Below are positions 1 through 4,794 of a DNA stretch of 5,357 nt, piece after piece. Source of the stretch: Clostridia bacterium. Lineage in GTDB: Bacteria > Bacillota_A > Clostridia > Oscillospirales > CAG-272. A program made the position numbers and the translations under genes. Position 1 is the first letter of the stretch. Each line of letters begins with the position of its first letter. The DNA lies in NCBI GenBank assembly GCA_017462125.1, contig JAFTRQ010000098.1, positions 1-5,357 on the forward strand, given 5' to 3'. Below the pieces are notes generated by a model. It was not told the DNA's origin. It saw only the letters and a list, made by a program, of their open reading frames with translations, and did no database searches.

Positions 1-82
1 GGAATTTTATAGGATCGCGAACATCGGGATCGTCAATAAGCCTGAGCAAATTGTCATAGGTCGTACGAGCCTTTTGCTCTGT
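1..82 (-). pseudogene. Manganese catalase (CotJC-like) C-terminal fragment, cut at both ends of what is visible
   Basis: Reading the minus strand from about position 82 down to 1 gives TEQKARTTYDNLLRLIDDPD and then VRDPIKF. This matches the conserved stretch of clostridial manganese catalases/CotJC that in intact proteins follows the diiron-type helices (typically ...EDIAAEQKAR.TY..L..L.DDPDV.D...FLRERE). The family is a ferritin-like dimanganese enzyme that removes hydrogen peroxide and is often a spore coat component. The gene runs off the left edge, so the last helix and C-terminus are outside. The frame stays open upstream to a stop at 161-163 but contains no ATG, and its residues there (GFSRFSTPPKRCEYVIV) do not look like catalase. 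The roughly 140 N-terminal residues, including most metal ligands, are therefore missing here. It could be a 5'-truncated remnant or one half of a gene split by an insertion. The family call is fairly sure; the breakpoint is good to about 10 bp. Confidence 0.7.
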
Positions 83-167
83 TACTATCACGTATTCGCA
101 ACGTTTTGGGGGTGTCGAAAAACGCGAAAATCCTTGATTTATAAGGGATTTCGGCACATGCTATCGT

Positions 168-307
168 AAGGCTCCCTCCGGGAGGGAGCTGTCGCCGTAG
201 GCGACTGAGGGAGAGTGCGTGCACAGTAAAATTCAGCTAAATTTCAAAATTACGCAGGCTCCTTCCGTCACGCTGTCGCGTGCCACCTCCCTCTCGGAGG
301 GAGGCTT
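168..307. repeat. MITE-like palindromic repeat, about 140 bp, with imperfect terminal inverted repeats
   Basis: The left end (AAGGCTCCCTCCGGGAGGGA, 168-187) matches the reverse complement of the right end (AAGCCTCCCTCCGAGAGGGA, 288-307) with two mismatches. The match continues more weakly inward (AGCTGTCGC against GGTGGCACG). Each arm is itself a hairpin. On the left, 171-179 pairs perfectly with 181-189, and 191-196 pairs with 200-205 around a 3-nt loop. On the right, 286-293 pairs with 297-304 around TCG, and 269-273 pairs with 278-282. The AT-rich centre (about 224-252) has no ORF. There is no clear target-site duplication: TA occurs near both ends but is offset. I recall very similar GCTCCCTCCGGGAGGGAGC repeats in many copies in Faecalibacterium-like genomes, but copy number cannot be tested here. 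It is likely a non-autonomous mobile repeat. It lacks a T-tract, so it is not a standard terminator for the recombinase gene that ends at 323. Confidence 0.7.
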
Positions 308-322
308 GGTAAAGTGCGGCGT

Positions 323-1882
323 TCAAAAGTTCCAATGTATCTCAATAGGAACATTCCTTGTCCCCTGAATGCGCTTTCCGACCATGATTTTATCGATCAA
401 AATCTCCACCATTTCGCGTGTCAGATGCTCTACTTTTATGTACTGTTCGATCAGCTCGCGACGGTTGTCGCCCACGGCAATTCTGACGTCGATCTCCGCA
501 ATTTGTTTTTGACATTCTAATACTTGCGCTTCAAGGCGTTCCTTTTGTGAGGTGAAGTCCTTCGACAGTTCGATAAAGTCCGCCTCGCAGATTAAGCCTC
601 TGACCTTGTCAAGATATAGGTCGCGGACACCTTTGGAAAATTGATTGATCTTACCTTGATAGGTCGCGATCTCGCATTCAAGTGCTTCCTTTCGCTCCGA
701 CAGATCTGCGCAGAATTGTACTTTACGCTCCAATTCGTCCATATCGAGATATTCCTGTGACAATCGGTTCAGCTCGTCGATGACCATTTTTTCCAGCCGA
801 TCCACCGAGATAAACGCACCCTCGCACGCACCCTTGGCGTAATGTCTGCTGGGGCATTGCAGAAAGTGCCTACCGCCCGACTTTGACGAGCGCATGACGT
901 ATCCGCAGGATGCGCAACGCACCTTCTTGGCGAAAAGACCTATCGTGCCAACCTTGAACGGCTTTGCTCGCTCGGAGATCATTCGTTGCACCCTGTCCCA
1001 CAAAGCGCGATCAATGATCGGTTCGTGTGTGCCTTCCACCCGAAACCATTGCTCCTTGGGACGCGGACGGTTGATGCTCGTTTTATAGGAAATGCTCTCG
1101 TACTTGCCTTGCACAAGATTGCCGATGTAGGTCTCATTGGTCAGCATATCCGAAATGGCAAAATACTTCCACAGCGTGCTGTTTTTGCTTGGCGGCAGAC
1201 TGAAACGAAGACCCTGCATTCGCTTGTACTCGGTGGGGTTGGGGATCCCACGGTCGTTCAGCATCCGCGCGATCGCTGTCTTGCCGTAGCCCTGCGAAAA
1301 GAGCGTGAACACCTCTCGCACCACGGCGGCGGCTTCTTCGTCGATGATGAGATGCCCTTTGAGATCGGGGTCCTTTTTGTACCCATACAGAGCAAACGAG
1401 CCGATGTGAAAGCCGTTTTTGCGGCGGCTGTCAAGTGCCGATTTTATGCTGTCCGACATATCCTCCAGATACCACTCGTTGACAAGCCCGTTGATCTGAC
1501 GGCTTTTTTTGTTGCCCTTGTTGGCGGTGTCGGCATTGTCCACAATGCTGACGAAGCGGATGCCCCAAATGGGAAACAGACCGTGTATGTACCTCTCGAC
1601 CAATTCAAGCTCACGGGTGAATCTCGATTGTGTTTTGCACAGAATAATATCAAATTTTCTCGCCTGTGCGTCAGCAAGTAACCGCTTGAACTCGGGGCGG
1701 TTTCTGTCCGAGCCTGCGTAGTCGTCGTCACTGTAAATGCCGTAAAGCTCCCACCCCATTCGGTCTGCGTAGTCGCGGAGCATCGCCTTCTGATTCTGAA
1801 TGCTGCCCGAATCGTCGGTGGCGTTCTGCTTATTTTTGTCCTCCTCGGACAGTCTGCAATAGATTGCTACTTTTTCTCTCAT
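323..1882 (-). CDS. Large serine recombinase (TndX/TnpX type) with zinc ribbon and DUF4368
   Basis: This 519-aa site-specific recombinase cuts and rejoins DNA through a serine nucleophile to integrate or excise an element. The N-terminal resolvase domain (about 4-155) begins YCRLS, giving Arg10 and the nucleophile Ser12. SRFTRE at 86-91 supplies Arg87 and Arg90, equivalent to Arg68 and Arg71 of gamma-delta resolvase. A recombinase domain follows (about 165-300). A Cys4 zinc ribbon has Cys323, Cys326, Cys343 and Cys353. Next comes a charged coiled-coil region (about 380-470), and then a DUF4368-like C-terminus containing EHLTREMVEILIDKIMVGKR. All key residues are present and the length is normal, so it is probably active. 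The ATG at 1882 is supported by GGAAGGAG eight nt upstream. A dedicated promoter and a hairpin that includes the ribosome binding site lie just upstream. The gene points toward the broken catalase fragment, the usual orientation for a recombinase at the end of its element. Whether it belongs to an ICE, a transposon or a prophage cannot be told here. Confidence 0.95.
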   Translation of the reverse strand: MREKVAIYCRLSEEDKNKQNATDDSGSIQNQKAMLRDYADRMGWELYGIYSDDDYAGSDRNRPEFKRLLADAQARKFDIILCKTQSRFTRELELVERYIHGLFPIWGIRFVSIVDNADTANKGNKKSRQINGLVNEWYLEDMSDSIKSALDSRRKNGFHIGSFALYGYKKDPDLKGHLIIDEEAAAVVREVFTLFSQGYGKTAIARMLNDRGIPNPTEYKRMQGLRFSLPPSKNSTLWKYFAISDMLTNETYIGNLVQGKYESISYKTSINRPRPKEQWFRVEGTHEPIIDRALWDRVQRMISERAKPFKVGTIGLFAKKVRCASCGYVMRSSKSGGRHFLQCPSRHYAKGACEGAFISVDRLEKMVIDELNRLSQEYLDMDELERKVQFCADLSERKEALECEIATYQGKINQFSKGVRDLYLDKVRGLICEADFIELSKDFTSQKERLEAQVLECQKQIAEIDVRIAVGDNRRELIEQYIKVEHLTREMVEILIDKIMVGKRIQGTRNVPIEIHWNF

Positions 1883-1908
1883 GTTCTTATCTCCTTCCGG
1901 ATAAGAAC
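1883..1908 (-). promoter_or_regulatory. Hairpin enclosing the recombinase ribosome binding site
   Basis: A perfect 9-bp inverted repeat, GTTCTTATC / GATAAGAAC, with an 8-nt loop ends directly against the recombinase ATG. In the transcript the loop carries CGGAAGGA, so the Shine-Dalgarno sits in the loop and the 3' arm fills the spacer. As RNA it could hinder ribosome loading; as DNA it is a symmetric 26-bp site that a repressor or the recombinase could bind. The symmetry is directly visible; the function is inferred. Confidence 0.6.
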
Positions 1909-1929
1909 AAGCTGTTTTCCTCCAAGGAT

Positions 1930-1959
1930 ATTATACCACAGACTGAACCTATTTGTCAT
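1930..1959 (-). promoter_or_regulatory. SigA-type promoter of the recombinase gene (extended -10)
   Basis: On the minus strand, ATGACA (1954-1959, five of six matches to TTGACA) is followed after 18 nt by TATAAT (1930-1935). The -10 is preceded by TGG, giving an extended -10 (TGnTATAAT). Transcription should start near 1923, leaving a leader of about 40 nt that contains the ribosome-binding-site hairpin. The -35 box overlaps the stop codon of the small ORF upstream, so the recombinase can be transcribed independently of it. Confidence 0.75.
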
Positions 1960-2117
1960 TGACTCGGAGAAAAATTTACACTTTTTCTGCGCTCTAACGT
2001 AGTAATCAGCTCTATCCATATATTTGTGTAATCCTCCTTTGTCAAAATCTCGTTCTTAAAAATACTTGTACATATTTCATTTTTGCTATCATTGTTCTCG
2101 GCTTTTTCTTTCGCCAT
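1956..2117 (-). CDS. Small 53-aa protein of unknown function preceding the recombinase
   Basis: The ORF runs from ATG at 2117 to TGA at 1956-1958. Its start is supported by GGGAGG with a 6-nt spacer (AATGAT). The product begins MAKEKAENND and is hydrophilic and charged for about 15 residues. Its second half, containing ILTKEDYTNIWIELITTLERR (about residues 24-44), should form one amphipathic helix. There is no signal peptide or membrane segment. It lies 73 bp upstream of the recombinase on the same strand and may be co-transcribed with it. I do not recognise a named family. It is not like TnpW of Tn4451, but short proteins with a similar T-K-E-x-[YF]-T-x-x-W-I-x-L-I core do, as far as I recall, precede recombinase genes in clostridial mobile elements. 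It could be a recombination directionality factor or regulator; that is a guess. The good ribosome binding site and placement make it likely to be real. Confidence 0.6.
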   Translation of the reverse strand: MAKEKAENNDSKNEICTSIFKNEILTKEDYTNIWIELITTLERRKSVNFSPSQ

Positions 2118-2251
2118 ATCATTCCTCCCTTCGTTTTTGAAATAAATATATGAAAAATAGCAAGTCCGCTATACCGTTTTCTTTTTTTCCTCTACCTATA
2201 AACACGCTCGAGGGTGGCGTTTTTCTGCAAAAAAAGTTGGAAATTCTTTTG

Positions 2252-2303
2252 AAAATTAAAAAAATGCACTCTGTGGCGGTAAAAATCCGCTTTCAAAGTG
2301 CGT
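2252..2303 (-). terminator. Rho-independent terminator of the FAD-Rieske oxidoreductase gene
   Basis: Just past the stop codon at 2309, the minus strand folds as an interrupted hairpin. GCACT (2297-2301) pairs with AGTGC (2266-2270), and an inner stem AGCGG/CCGC around an AT-rich loop lies between them. A T-rich run (complement of 2252-2265) follows. The rest of the interval, 2118-2251, is AT-rich and non-coding as far as I can see. I found no convincing promoter for the small ORF in it. Confidence 0.65.
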
Positions 2304-2308
2304 TTTGG

Positions 2309-3607
2309 TTACATCTTTTTGTCATCAGTGGCGGGATTGTTAATGAGCTTGCCGTCCTCGGTGAAGCGTGAGCCATGGCAGGGGCAATCCCACGTATGCT
2401 CGGCTTTGTTGTATTTAAGTGCGCATCCGAGGTGAGGACATCGAGGCGCGGTGGGCGTGAGAAGTCCGACGATGGAATCAAATGTGTTGACGGCAAGCTG
2501 TGGGCGCAAGACGGTGCGCGAGGGATCGAAAACGGTGGCGTAGGGATTGGGCTTTCCTCGAACGAGATCGCAGAGAATGTCGGCGGCGACCATGGCGTTT
2601 GTCATACCCCACTTGTTAAAGCCCGTTGCAACGAAGACGTCGGGAGTGGATCTCGAATATTGACCTATATAAGGTATATCGTCCAAAGTCATGCAATCCT
2701 GTGTTGCCCATTTGCCGACAATCTCGGCGTTCTTGTAATGCTTGCGGGCAAAATCTTCAAGCTCCTGCCAGCATCCGCCCTGCTTGCCCGTTCGGTGTCC
2801 GCCACCGCCGAGGAGCAAAAGGTCGCCATAATTGCGAAAAGACAAACCCGTGTCCGATTCATCAACGTACATTCCGCCCATGTTCTGCACACCCTTTAAG
2901 GCTATGACGTAGGAACGGTGTTGATAGAGCTTTAAGGGATATAGACCGTGCTTGTTGAGCATCGGGAAATGTGTGGCGATAATCAGCTTTTTGTAGGTGA
3001 TCTCGCCTCGGTTAGTTTTTGCCTTGTTTGGCATTAGTTCCGTGACCTTGGTATGCTCGTAGATCGGCAGATCTTCTGCGATTGCATACAGGAATTTCAA
3101 CGGGTGGAACTGTGCTTGATCCTTGACACATACAGCGCCTGCAACCGAGAATGGAAGCTCACGAGTCTCCGAAAACTCGGATTTTACGCCGAGACGGTTG
3201 AGCGCGGCGACCTCCTTTTCGATCTTCTTGCGGTCACTCGTGGAATAAACGTAGTTATCCCGTATTTCATAGTCACAGTCGATGTTTTCGCAAAGCTTGG
3301 CGTATTCCTTGACTGCGTGGGCTTGCGCCTTTGCGTAAAGCCGCGCCCGGTGCTCATCAAAGCGTTTTATCATCTTATCGTAAATCAATCCATGCCCGAG
3401 CGTAATCTTCGCCGTGGTGTTCTTGGTAATACCGCCGCAGATCTCCGTCGCCTCTACCAGCATACAATCCACACCCGCATTTTTGAGCTTGTAGGCGCAC
3501 AAAAGCCCCGCGATCCCGCCGCCGATGATCAAAACGTCGGTCTTTTTGTTCCCACCAAGCGTATTAAATTGCGGCTTCTGTGCCGTTTTTAACCATATGG
3601 AATCCAT
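2309..3607 (-). CDS. FAD-dependent oxidoreductase with C-terminal Rieske [2Fe-2S] domain (YhfW-like)
   Basis: The predicted product is a 432-aa soluble flavoprotein. An N-terminal Rossmann motif (DVLIIGGGIAGLLCAYKL, about 24-41) starts a DAO-family fold (PF01266 type). The segment GITKNTTAKITLGHGLIYDK is typical of the YhfW group, and ATGFNKWGMTNAM is the C-terminal FAD-contact region. The last 45 residues form a small Rieske domain: CPH (Cys390, His392) and CPCH (Cys408, His411) ligate the cluster. Cys395 and Cys410 match the disulfide pair of cytochrome bc1-type Rieske proteins. Electrons presumably pass between FAD and the 2Fe-2S centre; substrate and partner are unknown. I chose the ATG at 3607 because GGAGG lies 6 nt upstream. 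An in-frame ATG at 3679 would add 24 residues but has no such site. Family members are usually nearer 480-510 aa, so this one is somewhat compact. It appears monocistronic, with terminators on both sides. Confidence 0.9.
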   Translation of the reverse strand: MDSIWLKTAQKPQFNTLGGNKKTDVLIIGGGIAGLLCAYKLKNAGVDCMLVEATEICGGITKNTTAKITLGHGLIYDKMIKRFDEHRARLYAKAQAHAVKEYAKLCENIDCDYEIRDNYVYSTSDRKKIEKEVAALNRLGVKSEFSETRELPFSVAGAVCVKDQAQFHPLKFLYAIAEDLPIYEHTKVTELMPNKAKTNRGEITYKKLIIATHFPMLNKHGLYPLKLYQHRSYVIALKGVQNMGGMYVDESDTGLSFRNYGDLLLLGGGGHRTGKQGGCWQELEDFARKHYKNAEIVGKWATQDCMTLDDIPYIGQYSRSTPDVFVATGFNKWGMTNAMVAADILCDLVRGKPNPYATVFDPSRTVLRPQLAVNTFDSIVGLLTPTAPRCPHLGCALKYNKAEHTWDCPCHGSRFTEDGKLINNPATDDKKM

Positions 3608-3678
3608 AGTAATCCTCCGAATCCTTAATATGATTAGTTTTGGCGGATTTTTGGGGGATATACTTAACATAATATGCA

Positions 3679-3713
3679 AAAAGTGATGCCCCTTTTATAG
3701 AAGCATCACTTTT
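3679..3713 (-). terminator. Rho-independent terminator after the Asn-rich gene
   Basis: A perfect 11-bp stem, AAAAGTGATGC (3679-3689) with GCATCACTTTT (3703-3713), has a 13-nt loop. It begins 5 bp beyond the stop codon of the 61-aa gene. Its A/T ends give a run of Ts on the minus strand, although the GC core is short. It ends the two-gene minus-strand unit before the oxidoreductase gene and could work in both directions. Confidence 0.75.
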
Positions 3714-3718
3714 CTTGT

Positions 3719-3904
3719 TTACTTACCGTTTTTGCCGCTATTACTACGGCTTTGGTTATAAGCACTGTTGTTTGGATTCATCTGATTTGAGCGATTGTTG
3801 TTATTCGCTCTGTTCGCTGAATTGTTCGGGTTGTTCTGATTCGCGTAGTTGTTAAGCTGACTACGGGAATGAGTATTACCGGATACACCTTTTCCTTTGC
3901 TCAT
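3719..3904 (-). CDS. Small asparagine-rich repeat protein, 61 aa
   Basis: This short, hydrophilic, basic protein has 20 Asn in 61 residues, no Cys, and no signal peptide or membrane segment. It contains two copies of a ten-residue unit spaced 18 residues apart: ANQNNPNNSA (21-30) and SNQMNPNNSA (39-48). They are preceded by a THSRSQLNNY segment and flanked by Gly/Lys/Ser-rich ends. The repeats differ mostly at synonymous positions (for example CCG/CCA, AAC/AAT, GCG/GCT), so the protein sequence itself seems conserved. AAGGAG with a 9-nt spacer supports the start. It follows the nucleotidyltransferase gene by 45 bp, on the same strand and ahead of a shared terminator, so the two are probably co-transcribed. 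I recall similar THS-Q-LN-YANQ-NPNNSAY proteins in gut Firmicutes and Bacteroidota, all uncharacterised. The composition faintly resembles gamma-type small acid-soluble spore proteins, but I see no SASP signature. Function unknown. Confidence 0.75.
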   Translation of the reverse strand: MSKGKGVSGNTHSRSQLNNYANQNNPNNSANRANNNNRSNQMNPNNSAYNQSRSNSGKNGK

Positions 3905-3949
3905 GATATAAAACTCCTTGTTAGTAATGAAATCAAAGTATTTGTTTTT

Positions 3950-4594
3950 TTATGGCAGTCTATTATAAACATTATGAACAGCCTCTAAGTATAGTGAAAA
4001 TGAGTGTTTGTTGTTATCTCTGTTATTGTTTTTTAATTTGAGATACTCATCACGAATGACATTCCAACCATTTGAATAGGACAATATTTCTTGTAACTTC
4101 ACATCAATATTTCTACTTAAATTTCTGTATTCAAAAACATATTGATTTTGTGATTTATTATTTTTTAAATAATAGTAACCGTCTGTTTCATTATCATTTT
4201 CATAATAGATAATCGCAAAATCGCAACTGTGCAAAACCTTAGATTGCTTCTTATCTATTACTTTTATCGTTATGGCAGAGGTGGAATCTTGCGGAGCAGA
4301 GTATTTAGTTCCTCTTAAAGCAAAAGAAAATGCTTGCATAAATTGTCTTTTTACGACATCCGCATTATATTTGTATCCTTGTTCTGGTGCGGCAATTATT
4401 AGGTTATAGTCAAAATCATAACCACCGGTTCCATTTTCGATGCGTGTAATTAAATGTCGTTTCCCACTACCAATCAACCGATCTTGGAATTTTGTTTGAT
4501 GGTGCTCCCACATATAGGTTCTGACTTTGCGAATGATTTTCTCAATTTCTTCTCTTACTGGCTGATATTCAGCCTTCGTAACATACTCGTACAT
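3950..4594 (-). CDS. Polymerase-beta-fold nucleotidyltransferase of an uncharacterised family
   Basis: This 214-aa cytosolic protein carries the minimal nucleotidyltransferase active site. IGSGKRHLITR (41-51) is the Gly-Ser helix motif. GYDFDYNLII (58-67) supplies the metal-binding pair Asp60 and Asp62. HSCDFAIIYY (122-131) supplies the third carboxylate, Asp125, after the strand SAITIKVID. The C-terminal part (about 165-214) is helical and Asn/Lys-rich and ends in a NKHSFSLYLEAVHNVYNR segment. The pattern GS.KR..ITR...G.DFD.N...HSCDFAI.Y is one I recall from widespread hypothetical proteins of Firmicutes with no known substrate. It is too long and too different to be a MNT antitoxin, and it lacks the helical domain expected of a full CD-NTase. 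AAGGAG with a 6-nt spacer supports the start. It is strikingly AT-rich: counted 60-base lines gave 22% and 37% GC, against about 57% for a line of the recombinase gene. That suggests recent acquisition. The fold is fairly sure; the function is unknown. Confidence 0.8.
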   Translation of the reverse strand: MYEYVTKAEYQPVREEIEKIIRKVRTYMWEHHQTKFQDRLIGSGKRHLITRIENGTGGYDFDYNLIIAAPEQGYKYNADVVKRQFMQAFSFALRGTKYSAPQDSTSAITIKVIDKKQSKVLHSCDFAIIYYENDNETDGYYYLKNNKSQNQYVFEYRNLSRNIDVKLQEILSYSNGWNVIRDEYLKLKNNNRDNNKHSFSLYLEAVHNVYNRLP

Positions 4595-4654
4595 ATTTTT
4601 CTCCTTTTCTTATCCCCATAGCCGTCCATTCAGCATCAATCACCAAATCATTAT

Positions 4655-4682
4655 ATTATACATCAAAAAAATGATTTGTCAA
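4655..4682 (-). promoter_or_regulatory. Near-consensus SigA promoter of the nucleotidyltransferase/Asn-rich unit
   Basis: On the minus strand, TTGACA (4677-4682) and TATAAT (4655-4660) are both perfect and are separated by 16 nt. The start point should lie near 4648, leaving a leader of about 55 nt before the ATG at 4594. A 7-bp inverted repeat, AAATCAT (4645-4651) and ATGATTT (4671-4677), brackets the -10 box and spacer and could be an operator. Confidence 0.75.
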
Positions 4683-4750
4683 TAGTTTTACAAATTTTTC
4701 TGAAAAAATTTTCGAAAATTACTTATATTTTTTAAAACATATACATACCC

Positions 4751-4790
4751 CCCCCGAAACCGCCACACACTAAAAAGAAACGGTTGGGGG
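4751..4790 (+). promoter_or_regulatory. Possible hairpin covering the DUF421 ribosome binding site
   Basis: CCCCC (4751-4755) and AACCG (4758-4762) can pair with CGGTT (4781-4785) and GGGGG (4786-4790), leaving a 2-nt bulge and an 18-nt loop. The paired GGGGG is the only purine run in Shine-Dalgarno position, four nt before the ATG. The left arm belongs to a run of eight Cs (4748-4755). I found no clear plus-strand promoter between 4595 and 4750. That AT-rich stretch holds the opposing promoter and a 14-bp palindrome (AATTTTCGAAAATT, 4707-4720). Confidence 0.4.
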
Positions 4791-4794
4791 CAAT

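Noticed and set aside
168..307. CRISPR repeat or tRNA gene in the hairpin-rich region
   Set aside because: There are only two diverged, inverted arms with no regular spacers, and no cloverleaf or CCA-adjacent structure.
986..1681. A 231-codon plus-strand open frame inside the recombinase gene
   Set aside because: It is fully antisense to a recombinase with intact domains, its product has no recognisable motif, and such long antisense frames are common opposite GC-rich genes.
1444..1731. A 95-codon minus-strand frame within the recombinase gene
   Set aside because: It is out of frame with the resolvase domain, Ser/Thr-rich in composition, and has no supported start. It is a frame shadow.
1909..2310. 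A second att-like copy of the 80-167 junction sequence marking the other end of the element
   Set aside because: I scanned by eye for shared words such as those around 95-130 and found none here or elsewhere in the window. The far end, if any, is probably outside.
2150..2371. A 73-codon plus-strand frame in the gap before the oxidoreductase end
   Set aside because: It runs across the minus-strand terminator and into the antisense of the Rieske domain. Its start has no ribosome binding site.
2375..2899. A 174-codon plus-strand frame opposite the oxidoreductase gene
   Set aside because: It is antisense to the Rieske and FAD domain coding sequence and has no motif or ribosome binding site.
3053..3592. 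A 179-codon plus-strand frame opposite the oxidoreductase N-terminus
   Set aside because: It is antisense to the Rossmann-fold region and looks like a shadow.
3608..3679. Longer start for the oxidoreductase, adding 24 residues
   Set aside because: The added peptide is unlike the family, and the first ATG has no ribosome binding site. The ATG at 3607 has GGAGG at the right distance.
4707..4720. 14-bp palindrome AATTTTCGAAAATT as an operator
   Set aside because: It is perfect, but it lies in a very AT-rich stretch and not clearly over any promoter box. It is noted within the leader entry only.
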